Below, piece after piece: positions 56,297 to 63,205 of a stretch of 64,000 bases of DNA; within the stretch, counting starts at the first letter, position 1; every line of letters starts with the position of its first letter. This stretch comes from JAFGLZ01 sp964390905. GTDB taxonomy: Bacteria; Planctomycetota; Phycisphaerae; UBA1845; JAFGLZ01. The notes beneath the pieces were generated by a model. It was not told the DNA's origin, ran no database searches, and saw nothing but the letters and a program-made list of their open reading frames with translations. A program made the position numbers and the translations under genes. The DNA is taken from contig CAYMLO010000003.1 in NCBI GenBank assembly GCA_964390905.1, forward strand, positions 62,001-126,000, written 5' to 3'.

Positions 56297-57898
56297 CTAT
56301 CCATAGCGAACCAACAGCTCGAGCCCCGTTAGCGCAACCGCCTTGTCGGCGGTCTGTGGCAGGCGGGCTTCGAACCTGTTGCTGCCCTTCTTGACCACGG
56401 TCGGCTTGACCTCGGCGCTGAGCCATGACAGGCACAAGCGCTTGGACAACTCCGGCGACGGAGCAGCCGTCAGCTTCTGCCCATTCAGGCTGCAGCCGAG
56501 GCCCGTGGGCTTGTCCGTCTGGATCCGCAGTGTGGACGACTTGGCGGCGGAGACGTCCTCACCGACCGGCAGCGTCACCGACAACGCCTTGCCCGGCTCG
56601 ACGGGCTTGGGCAGGCAGGACGCATACGGCACCACGTGGTTGATGTAGCCGCATCGTGACAGGTGGGCGCCGTTGTCGATGCAGAACAGCTTGTCAGTGC
56701 CCGCCAGCGTGGCCGGCTCGCCGATCTGGCTAAAGACCTGACCGACCAGTTCGTTGTGCTTCTGGTTGCCGGGCGAGGGGAACAGGTTGAACAGGCTCAC
56801 GCCGTCCGCCTTGGCACCAAACGCGTTCGCGCCCGTCGCCCGCCACGCCTCCACGCCGTAGACCCCGCCGGGGCCATAGCCTTTCCGCCGCATCATGCCC
56901 GACGCGCTGATGCACGGATACACGGGCACGTCGTGGCGATGGCCCAAGCCGACGAGCTCCTCGCTCGGCATCGTGAACGGCACGTACCCGCCGCCGATGG
57001 TGAGCAGGTCGATCAGGCCCTCCTTCAGCCAGGTCTCGATGTCCGTGCCCAGGTACAGACCGTGCTTGATCGTCATCGGCACGCGGGTGGACAGCAGGAT
57101 CGGCCGGCCCCGTTGATCGCCCGCCCGCTCCAGCATCTTGCGGACGTCGCGGACCAGGCCGGTGATCAGCGCCGTCTGCTTGGCCGTGACGGGCTTGCCC
57201 AGCAGCGTTTCGTGGAAATGGATCGGATGCCGCAACCAGTCCAGGTCGATGGCGTCCACGTCGTAGTTCTTGGCGACCTCCTCGATCAGCTCGATCATCC
57301 GCTTGCGGACGTCATCGCGGGTGAAGTCGACGCCCGCCCACCAGCGATGCTGCTGGCCCGGAGGATACCTGCCCCAGTCCTCGCGCTTGCCCAGCAGCGC
57401 GTCGGGATGATCCGTCTTCCACTTCGGCCACAACGGCGGGGTGAAGGCGTCGTGGATGTCGTTCATGCGGAGCGTCCAGACGGCCTCGATGCCGTGCTTG
57501 TGCGCGTATTCGACGGCCAGCTCGAGCGGGTCCGTGCCGGCGTCGATCAGGGCCTGCATGTTGTTGTGCTTGAACGGCCCATGGCACGACAGGAAGACCT
57601 GCCCGATCTTCGTGTGGTGCGTGAAGTAGTTGAACGATTGCGTCGTACAGTAAAACAGCGTGTCCACCTGGGTGTTGAGCATGTGCTTGAGTCGGACGTT
57701 GACGAACCCCGCCGGCGTCTTGGCCTGCGGGTTCCAGACGTCGTCCCCGTCGTCGTTGAAGATGATCCGCCGACGTCGATGCGCAAGCTTCTTGCGCTTC
57801 GAGTCCGCCTTGGCGGCCAGCAACGCCGGCCCGCGTGTCGCCGCCACCGCCGCCCCCAACGACCCGGCCCGAAGGAACTCCCGTCGCGTGCTCATCAT
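56297..57898 (-). CDS. Tat-exported GHL10-type glycosyl-hydrolase-like protein
   Basis: The 533-residue product starts at ATG 57898 with GGAGG 7 nt upstream; an open frame back to 58042 runs into a REP palindrome and is rejected. The N-terminus STRREFLRAGSLGAAVAAT is a Tat signal. The core resembles glycosyl-hydrolase-like family 10 TIM barrels: RIIFNDDGDDVW, HGIEAVWTLRMNDIHDAF, DFTRDDVRKRMIELIEEVA, DVDAIDLDWLRHPIHF and ILLSTRVPMT. DLDW is a likely catalytic strand. A C-terminal beta domain (SVTLPVGEDV...RIQTDKPTGL) follows. It probably acts with the rhamnosidase just downstream on plant or algal polysaccharide; the actual bond cleaved is unknown. Confidence 0.85.
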   Translation of the reverse strand: MMSTRREFLRAGSLGAAVAATRGPALLAAKADSKRKKLAHRRRRIIFNDDGDDVWNPQAKTPAGFVNVRLKHMLNTQVDTLFYCTTQSFNYFTHHTKIGQVFLSCHGPFKHNNMQALIDAGTDPLELAVEYAHKHGIEAVWTLRMNDIHDAFTPPLWPKWKTDHPDALLGKREDWGRYPPGQQHRWWAGVDFTRDDVRKRMIELIEEVAKNYDVDAIDLDWLRHPIHFHETLLGKPVTAKQTALITGLVRDVRKMLERAGDQRGRPILLSTRVPMTIKHGLYLGTDIETWLKEGLIDLLTIGGGYVPFTMPSEELVGLGHRHDVPVYPCISASGMMRRKGYGPGGVYGVEAWRATGANAFGAKADGVSLFNLFPSPGNQKHNELVGQVFSQIGEPATLAGTDKLFCIDNGAHLSRCGYINHVVPYASCLPKPVEPGKALSVTLPVGEDVSAAKSSTLRIQTDKPTGLGCSLNGQKLTAAPSPELSKRLCLSWLSAEVKPTVVKKGSNRFEARLPQTADKAVALTGLELLVRYG

Positions 57899-58009
57899 GG
57901 TCGCACCTCCCGCGCGGACAGTGTACGGCCACGACCAAGCACGGTCCATCACGCCGGTACGGCGCATCTCCGCAAGAGCGGGCTGTCTACAAGAGGATAA
58001 ACGGGGAGG

Positions 58010-58076
58010 ATAAACGGGACAGGTTCGTTTTCTTGCGGGCACAACAGAAAGGAGAAAACGAACCTGTCCCGTTTAT
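58010..58076. repeat. REP-like palindrome, copy 1
   Basis: A perfect 23-bp inverted repeat: left arm 58010-58032 (ATAAACGGGACAGGTTCG...) and right arm 58054-58076, with a 21-nt spacer. The core AACGGGACAGGTTCGTT recurs at two other sites in this window. A short partial repeat (GGATAAACGGGG) precedes it at 57994-58005. The form resembles REP elements mobilised by RAYT/IS200-type transposases; no transposase is in the window. Confidence 0.85.
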
Positions 58077-58080
58077 TCGT

Positions 58081-58227
58081 CGCGACGGCGGGCTGTCTTG
58101 GGACACGTCGGACCTGTACGGCGACGGGACGATCGGCGTCGTCCCGGAACCGCTGACGCTCGCCTTCTTGGCGATCCCCGCACTCGCTGCCTCCCGAGGG
58201 CGGCGGCATCGTCGCGGAGACGCGTAG
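58081..58227 (+). pseudogene. 3' remnant of a PEP-CTERM protein gene
   Basis: The plus-strand frame reads GGLSWDTSDLYGDGTIGV, then VPEPLTLAFLAIPALAASRG, then RRHRRGDA and a stop at 58225-58227. This is a full PEP-CTERM sorting tail: V-PEP motif, hydrophobic helix, basic end. The WDTS..LY..GTI.VVPEP lead-in is seen at the end of many planctomycetal PEP-CTERM proteins. Upstream, the frame runs directly into REP copy 1, and there is no start or body of a gene. It is therefore a decayed gene end left after deletion or REP insertion. It lies on the opposite strand to its neighbours. Confidence 0.8.
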
Positions 58228-58294
58228 GCTCGCATGTTCCGACCCGTCACACGACAGTTGCATCGGGCAGCAGACGGACGGAGTGGACACCGAG

Positions 58295-58360
58295 CAAACG
58301 GGACAGGTTCGTTCTCTCGCGGGAATGACAGAAGGGAGAAGACGAAACCTGCCCCGTTTA
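58295..58360. repeat. REP-like palindrome, copy 2
   Basis: Left arm AAACGGGACAGGTTCGTTCT (58296-58315) pairs imperfectly with AGAAGACGAAACCTGCCCCG and following TTT (58337-58359). The core matches copy 1 with a few substitutions. Its right end overlaps the TAA stop codon of the membrane glycosyltransferase gene, which is transcribed toward it. Confidence 0.8.
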
Positions 58361-60490
58361 TTGCTGCGTCTCATGGTAGGGCCGCCCAGAACGGTACGTG
58401 CGCAGGCGCCCCTCGATGGCAAGGGCCATCTTGGGATGGTCCGATCCCTTGGCCAGCTGCAGCGCTCGTTCGGCAGCGGCAATCGCCGGGGCAAACGCGC
58501 CTGTCTCGGCGTAGGCCGCGCCGATCGTGTCTAGCAGGCTCACGTCGTCGATCTCGCCAACCGGCCCCAGGCCTCTAACCAGCGAGACCGCTTCCCGCCC
58601 GTCGCGAATGGCTGCGTCGGGATACGTCGACAGAATCCAGGCCAGGTTGTTGACGATTCGGGGGTACGGTCCGGCCCGGGCCACGCCCTGCCGCAGGACC
58701 TCGAGGCCGCGACGGGGACGGCCCTGAACCGCCAACAGGGCCCCCAGCTCCGCGTAGGCGTTGGTCGCGGTGGGCCGGACCGAGAGGGTCCGCTCGTAGC
58801 AGGCAATGGCTTCGTCCACGCGGACCCGTCCTGCCGGCCTGAAGACCAACATAGGCGTGTACTCCGGCAAGCGGTATTCCGTTCGGATGACGTGGTTGAG
58901 GCGATAGCGGACGTTGAGGAACTGCCGCAGATCCCTGTGCAGATCCTCGTAGCTGTCCACCGGGATGAGGATCTTGTCGAAGAACTGCTCGGCGATCTGC
59001 TTGCCGAGGCGCTTCCTTATCTTCCCCGTGTACTCCTCCAGAACGCCGGGCTGCTCATGACCGTAGTTGACCATGGGGAACGTATCGTAGACGGGGCGCT
59101 GTGCGCGAATGGCATACGATACGCGAAACCCCACCAAGACGCGATCGTTCGGATCCTGCAGCTCTGCCTCGATGAGTCTTCCGGCGCACAGGTACTGGTG
59201 CGCCAATTCCCGACGATCCCATGGCGTAAAACACACTTGGGTCAACACGAGCTGGACGAGCAGGCCACCCAGCGCAACGGGGCGGACCCACCTGGCGCCC
59301 TCGGCAGCACGGACCATCTGCGAAAACCTAACCCCCGCAAGCGCGGACAAAAACAGGAGCAACGGCATCAGATTGTTGTCCGTCCCGGCGAGCTTGATGA
59401 ACGCAGCTGCGCTGGGCACCCCGACCCCGATCAGCCCCCAAAGCAGGGGGTCTGCCCACCGTGTGGACTGTGACAGAATCCGACCGATCTGCCAGCCGCC
59501 CGCAAGCAGAAGAACCGGCGACGTACCCACCAGGATTCTGGCCAAGTCCAAGATCCTGGACGGGTAGTACGGATCGGCGAGGACCAAGAGCATCTGTCGA
59601 TCGAACTGGCCGTGCGTCAGCACGTGTCCGACGAACCATGTCGCCAAAAGCAGGCTACCGGTAAGGACTGCATAGAGAGCGGCCTGCCTCCTCCTCTTCC
59701 CGAAGAACAGCGATGCCGTGATCGCAAGCGCGAACCCCGCGCCGGTCTGTTTCGCACAGAAGCTGCCCCAACTGAGCAGGGAAGCCAATACGATCCGCCG
59801 CGCATTGCCGGAAGGCTCCACCCGCTCCACGCACATCAGGGCGCCCAAACCCAGGGCAATGTAGAGGCTGTCGGCGTGGCCCCAATCCCAACACCCCAGG
59901 ACCACCCAGTAGCTCGTGCAAGCCAACGCCACGGCGCACGCGCCTGCAATCGCAGAGCCTCCGCGTCTTGTCGCCGCGAAGAAGACGCACGCCAAGGACA
60001 GCAAGGCAGCCGCTGCGGAAACGGCTCGCGGAATCCACAGCTCCGGGCCGAAGACTCGTATGAGCGGCGCGAGCACGAAGAAGTACAGAAACCCATACGG
60101 CATGACGACGACCGGTTCCTCGGCGGGATCGACGTAGATGGTCTCGCCGCGCAACAGCTGCATGGCGCTGTGAAGGAAATGCCCCTCCGCCCATCCCTTC
60201 ATCTCGTAGGGGAACGTGATATGGCGATAGACGCTCAGCGCGACTTGACCGACGGATATCGCGCCCGCCACGAGGACTCCGGCGGCGAGGAGCAGTACCA
60301 GCAACTGCGCCGGTTGCATCCCGCGCCCACCCCCAGGGCGAGGCGGCTCAGCACCATTCCGGTTCTCGTCCAGGGCTATCTCACGCAACTTCGTACGTGT
60401 CCCCGAGGTCCACACCACCGGGCCGAGCTCGACACCGTCCGGCCCTCTGACGGAGCCGACGCTTGCGACGTCCTGGTCGGCGACCGGCAT
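58358..60490 (-). CDS. Polytopic membrane protein, GT-C (ArnT/PMT-like) glycosyltransferase with C-terminal TPRs
   Basis: The product of about 710 residues has roughly 10-11 membrane helices between residues 60 and 420, then a soluble C-terminus. The first outer loop has EMKGWAEGHFLHSAMQLLRG, the position where GT-C enzymes keep their acidic catalytic residue. YGFLYFFVLAPLIRVFG follows as in PMT/ArnT-type proteins. The last 170 residues or so are TPR-like (ACYERTLSVRPTATNAYAELG, LLDTIGAAYAETGAFAPAIA). It probably moves a lipid-linked sugar to an acceptor outside the inner membrane. The start is unclear: ATG 60490 gives a hydrophilic 57-residue lead, and ATG 60319 lies just before the first helix. 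The TAA stop lies in REP copy 2. Confidence 0.75.
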   Translation of the reverse strand: MPVADQDVASVGSVRGPDGVELGPVVWTSGTRTKLREIALDENRNGAEPPRPGGGRGMQPAQLLVLLLAAGVLVAGAISVGQVALSVYRHITFPYEMKGWAEGHFLHSAMQLLRGETIYVDPAEEPVVVMPYGFLYFFVLAPLIRVFGPELWIPRAVSAAAALLSLACVFFAATRRGGSAIAGACAVALACTSYWVVLGCWDWGHADSLYIALGLGALMCVERVEPSGNARRIVLASLLSWGSFCAKQTGAGFALAITASLFFGKRRRQAALYAVLTGSLLLATWFVGHVLTHGQFDRQMLLVLADPYYPSRILDLARILVGTSPVLLLAGGWQIGRILSQSTRWADPLLWGLIGVGVPSAAAFIKLAGTDNNLMPLLLFLSALAGVRFSQMVRAAEGARWVRPVALGGLLVQLVLTQVCFTPWDRRELAHQYLCAGRLIEAELQDPNDRVLVGFRVSYAIRAQRPVYDTFPMVNYGHEQPGVLEEYTGKIRKRLGKQIAEQFFDKILIPVDSYEDLHRDLRQFLNVRYRLNHVIRTEYRLPEYTPMLVFRPAGRVRVDEAIACYERTLSVRPTATNAYAELGALLAVQGRPRRGLEVLRQGVARAGPYPRIVNNLAWILSTYPDAAIRDGREAVSLVRGLGPVGEIDDVSLLDTIGAAYAETGAFAPAIAAAERALQLAKGSDHPKMALAIEGRLRTYRSGRPYHETQQ

Positions 60491-60496
60491 CCTCAA

Positions 60497-60931
60497 ACGA
60501 AACCCGACCTTGAGTAACTCGACCGGGTCGAGAGCTACTCGGTCGGTCGGAACCCCGCCGCTGTTAAAGGCGTCGAAGGGCTTGCCGATCTCCTTACCGC
60601 TCGACCACTAGTGCAGGTCGCGCGCCACGTCCTTCTTGCCTTCGTTGTGGAGTTCCGGTCGTGCCCACTTCTGAAAGGCATCACCCAGGGCCAGTACCCA
60701 TTGCCTATCGCCTCCCGTCAACGACCGCAGCATACCGGAGCGGCTCCTCAGGTCAACCGAAACTGGAGGATCCCTGGGTTTCGCCCACGCTGGAATGTAC
60801 GGGGCGAAAAACGAACCTGTCCCGTTTTCGCGTTCGCTTGGGCACGAAGGGGATGGAATGAACGGGACAGGTTCGTTCTTGCGCAAGGAGCGCAAGACGA
60901 ACCCTTCCTGTCTATTGTCCCAACTGAGACC
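60497..60931. other. Intergenic region between the GT-C gene and ruvB, with a hairpin, REPs and a possible gene remnant
   Basis: Near its left end, 60512-60540 forms an imperfect hairpin (GAGTAACTCGACC against GGTCGAGAGCTACTC). From 60608 to about 60790 the minus strand is open without stops and ends in WARPELHNEGKKDVARDLH before TAG. The frame has no start except inside the REPs, so it may be a decayed gene tail, but I recognise no family. The remainder is the REP cluster at 60805-60916. No functional gene is supported here. Confidence 0.4.
60805..60916. repeat. REP-like palindrome cluster, copy 3 (two overlapping inverted pairs)
   Basis: Three cores lie together: AACGAACCTGTCCCGTT (about 60810-60826), AACGGGACAGGTTCGTT (60861-60877), and a degenerate ACGAACCCTTCCTGTCTATT (60897-60916). 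The outer pair forms one palindrome. The second pair is also joined by CTTGCGC and GCGCAAG (60878-60896), forming a second hairpin. It lies 16 bp past the ruvB stop codon, where it could protect or end the ruv mRNA. Confidence 0.85.
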
Positions 60932-61984
60932 TCAGAATAGCGACGGCTCGTCGGTTGGTGGGTCGGCCTTCTTGCGCGATGCGTTTGGCGGAGCGATGTC
61001 AAGGTGGTTGCAGGCGTCGGGGGTGATTTGGCGGCCTTGGCGGGTGCGGGTGATGAAGCCGATCTGGAGGAGGTAGGGCTCGACGACGTCTTCGAGCGTG
61101 TCACGCTCTTGGCCCATGCTGGCGGCCATGGCCTCCACACCGGCCGGGCCGCCTTGGTAGGTTTTCGCCAGCGTGGTCAGATAGGCTCGGTCGAGCTCGT
61201 CCAGGCCCAGGTCGTCTACCTGCTGGATCTCCAGGGCGCGGGCGACCACGTCGACGGTCAGCTCGCCGTCGGCGCGGACCTGGGCGTAGTCGCGGGCGCG
61301 GCGGAGCAGGCGGTTGGCCACGCGGGGCGTGCCGCGGCTCCGCCGGGAGATCGCCTCCAGCGCACCCTCCTGGCAATCGAGCTTCAGCAGTTGCGCCGAA
61401 CGGCGGAGGATCTCGGTCAGCTCGTCGGACGAGTAGAACGTCAGGTGATAGCGAATGCCGAACCGGTCGCGCATCGCCGCCGTCAGCATGCCCGACCGCG
61501 TGGTCGCGCCGATCAGCGTGAACCGCTTCAGGGCGAAGTTGATGGTCCGGCCGCCCAGCCCGCCCTCGACCGTGTAGTCGACGCGGAAGTCCTCCATCGC
61601 CGGGTACAGGAACTCCTCGACCACGCGCGCCAGCCGATGGATCTCGTCGATGAAGAGGATCTCGCCCTCCTCCATGTTCGTCAGCATGGTCATCAGGTCG
61701 CCCTGCTTGACGATGGCGGGCCCGCTGGTGACGCGGATCCCCACGTCCATCTCGTGGGCGATGACGTGGGCGAGCGTGGTCTTGCCCAACCCCGGCGGCC
61801 CATCGAGCAGAATGTGTTCCAGCGGCTCGCGACGTTTGCGGGCGGCCTCCAGCGCGATGGTGAGCTGGTCGACCAGTTGCCGCTGCCCGACGCAATCGGC
61901 CAGTCGCTCGGGACGCAGCGCGAGGTTGAAGCGCTCCTCATCCGCCCCACCCGAGTCCGCCGAGATGACGCGATCTCTCGCCAT
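60932..61984 (-). CDS. ruvB: Holliday junction branch-migration helicase RuvB
   Basis: RuvB is the AAA+ motor that drives Holliday-junction migration with RuvA. The 350 residues show the lead-in RFNLALRPERLADCVGQRQLVDQL, Walker A DGPPGLGKTTLAH, Walker B ILFIDEIHRL, the RuvA-contact and sensor region TVEGGLGGRTINF, and GATTRSGMLTAAMRDRFG containing the Arg finger region. The C-terminal winged helix includes VEPYLLQIGFITRTRQGR, a family hallmark. It lies 6 bp after ruvA. Length is normal. Confidence 0.97.
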   Translation of the reverse strand: MARDRVISADSGGADEERFNLALRPERLADCVGQRQLVDQLTIALEAARKRREPLEHILLDGPPGLGKTTLAHVIAHEMDVGIRVTSGPAIVKQGDLMTMLTNMEEGEILFIDEIHRLARVVEEFLYPAMEDFRVDYTVEGGLGGRTINFALKRFTLIGATTRSGMLTAAMRDRFGIRYHLTFYSSDELTEILRRSAQLLKLDCQEGALEAISRRSRGTPRVANRLLRRARDYAQVRADGELTVDVVARALEIQQVDDLGLDELDRAYLTTLAKTYQGGPAGVEAMAASMGQERDTLEDVVEPYLLQIGFITRTRQGRQITPDACNHLDIAPPNASRKKADPPTDEPSLF

Positions 61985-61990
61985 GTTGCC

Positions 61991-62623
61991 CTAACCTTCG
62001 TTGCCGGCCTTGATGCGATACGCGGCGCGGATCCACTCGTCGGCCTGATCGATGTCGGGATGGAGCTGCCCGGCCCGCTGCAGCCACTGTTCGGCGTCGG
62101 CGCGCCGCTCGCCCCAGGCAATCAGGATCTCCAGGGCGTCGCGCTGGGCCGGCGTCCATTCCGCTCGGGCGGCGGTGCGCTCCGCGCCGGCTGCGATCGC
62201 GAACGCCTCGAGCTTGCCCCGAAGCTCGGCGACGATCTGCTCGGACGCACGCTTGCCGATGCCGGGTAACCGGGCGAGCGCCTTGGTGTCGCCCTCCTCG
62301 ATGGCGGTGGCCACGTGGGCGGGCGACTCGGCCAGCGCCCGAAGCGTCCGACGGATCCCCATGCCCTTGACGGTCAGGAACCGCTGGAAGAAGGTCCGGT
62401 CCTCCGAGTGCAGGAACCCGATCAGCCGGGGGATCAGATTGCCCCCAGCGGCCGTCCCCTCATAGTACTCCAGCGTGTGCAACGTGACCTGCTGGCCGCG
62501 GACGGACGCCAGCTCGCCGATCGCGTAGCCGGGCACGAGCACCTCGTAGGCCAGCCCTTCGCGCTCGATGACCGCCGATTCTTCGGTCAGCTCCGTCATC
62601 ATGCCCGTGACGCGAACGATCAC
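61991..62623 (-). CDS. ruvA: Holliday junction branch-migration protein RuvA
   Basis: RuvA binds the junction and loads RuvB. The 210-residue product starts at GTG 62623 with GGGGGA 7 nt upstream; its start overlaps the ruvC stop (GTGA), so translation is coupled. The N-terminal OB-fold (VRVTGMMTELTEESAVIE) lacks the usual I-G-x-L-x-G form at the very start but is in register. YYEGTAAGGNLIPRLIGFLHSEDRTFFQRF, helix-hairpin-helix LTVKGMGIRRTLRAL and LARLPGIGKRASEQIVAELRGKL, and the C-terminal three-helix RuvB-binding domain follow. Longer open frame upstream to 63160 lies within ruvC and is not used. Confidence 0.95.
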   Translation of the reverse strand: MIVRVTGMMTELTEESAVIEREGLAYEVLVPGYAIGELASVRGQQVTLHTLEYYEGTAAGGNLIPRLIGFLHSEDRTFFQRFLTVKGMGIRRTLRALAESPAHVATAIEEGDTKALARLPGIGKRASEQIVAELRGKLEAFAIAAGAERTAARAEWTPAQRDALEILIAWGERRADAEQWLQRAGQLHPDIDQADEWIRAAYRIKAGNEG

Positions 62624-63168
62624 GATCGGGTCCCCCGGAGTTCCGCCGGCCGACCTCTCGTACGGCTCCGTCCGCTGGTTGGTCGGCCCGATGCCACCTC
62701 GAGGCCCGCGCACAACGCGATGGCCAGCGCGTCGGCCACGTCGGACGGCTCGGGGAGTTCGGACAGATTGAGCGTCGCCATCACCGCCCGTTGCATCTGC
62801 CCCTTGTTCGCCCGGCCGTTGCCGGTCAGCGTCCGTTTGATCCGAGCGGGCGACAGACTGACCACCGAGACGCCCGCACGGGCTGCCGAGAGCAACAGCA
62901 CACCCCGCGCGTGCCCCATCAGGATGGCGGTCCGCGGATGACGGTAATGGCTGTAGAGCTGTTCGAGTCCGACCAGATCGGGGGGATGCTCCGCGAGCAC
63001 CTCGTCCATGGCGCGGGCCAACTCGGCCAGGCGGTCCGCCAGGTCGGCCTCGGCAGCCGTTCGGATCACGCCCGCCTCGACCAGCGCCGTCCGCCGCCCC
63101 GAGGCATCGACACGGATCACGCCGTACCCCGTCCGGTTCAGGCCTGGATCGACGCCGCAAACGCGCAC
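62620..63168 (-). CDS. ruvC: Crossover junction endodeoxyribonuclease RuvC
   Basis: RuvC cuts Holliday junctions. The 182 residues start at GTG 63168 with GGAGGT 10 nt upstream. The active-site residues are in place: VCGVDPGLNRTGYG (first Asp), LVGLEQLY (Glu), and EPSDVADALAIALC (final pair of Asp). SPARIKRTLTGNGRANKGQMQRAV matches the DNA-binding helix region. The last 25 residues or so are a basic tail beyond the usual end. It begins 37 bp after the hook-like gene and leads the ruvCAB run. Confidence 0.95.
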   Translation of the reverse strand: MRVCGVDPGLNRTGYGVIRVDASGRRTALVEAGVIRTAAEADLADRLAELARAMDEVLAEHPPDLVGLEQLYSHYRHPRTAILMGHARGVLLLSAARAGVSVVSLSPARIKRTLTGNGRANKGQMQRAVMATLNLSELPEPSDVADALAIALCAGLEVASGRPTSGRSRTRGRPAELRGTRS

Positions 63169-63205
63169 GGTCGAGGTGACCTCCTTGGCTGACCCGGCTG
63201 GCGGG

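Noticed and set aside
57949..58494. Minus-strand open frame across the REP region upstream of the GHL10-like gene
   Set aside because: Its translation is mostly the REP arms (NEPVPFI- and NGTGSF-type peptides) and it overlaps the PEP-CTERM remnant on the other strand.
62624..63160. Upstream extension of ruvA to 63160
   Set aside because: It overlaps all of ruvC. GTG 62623 with a good Shine-Dalgarno matches the N-terminus of the family.
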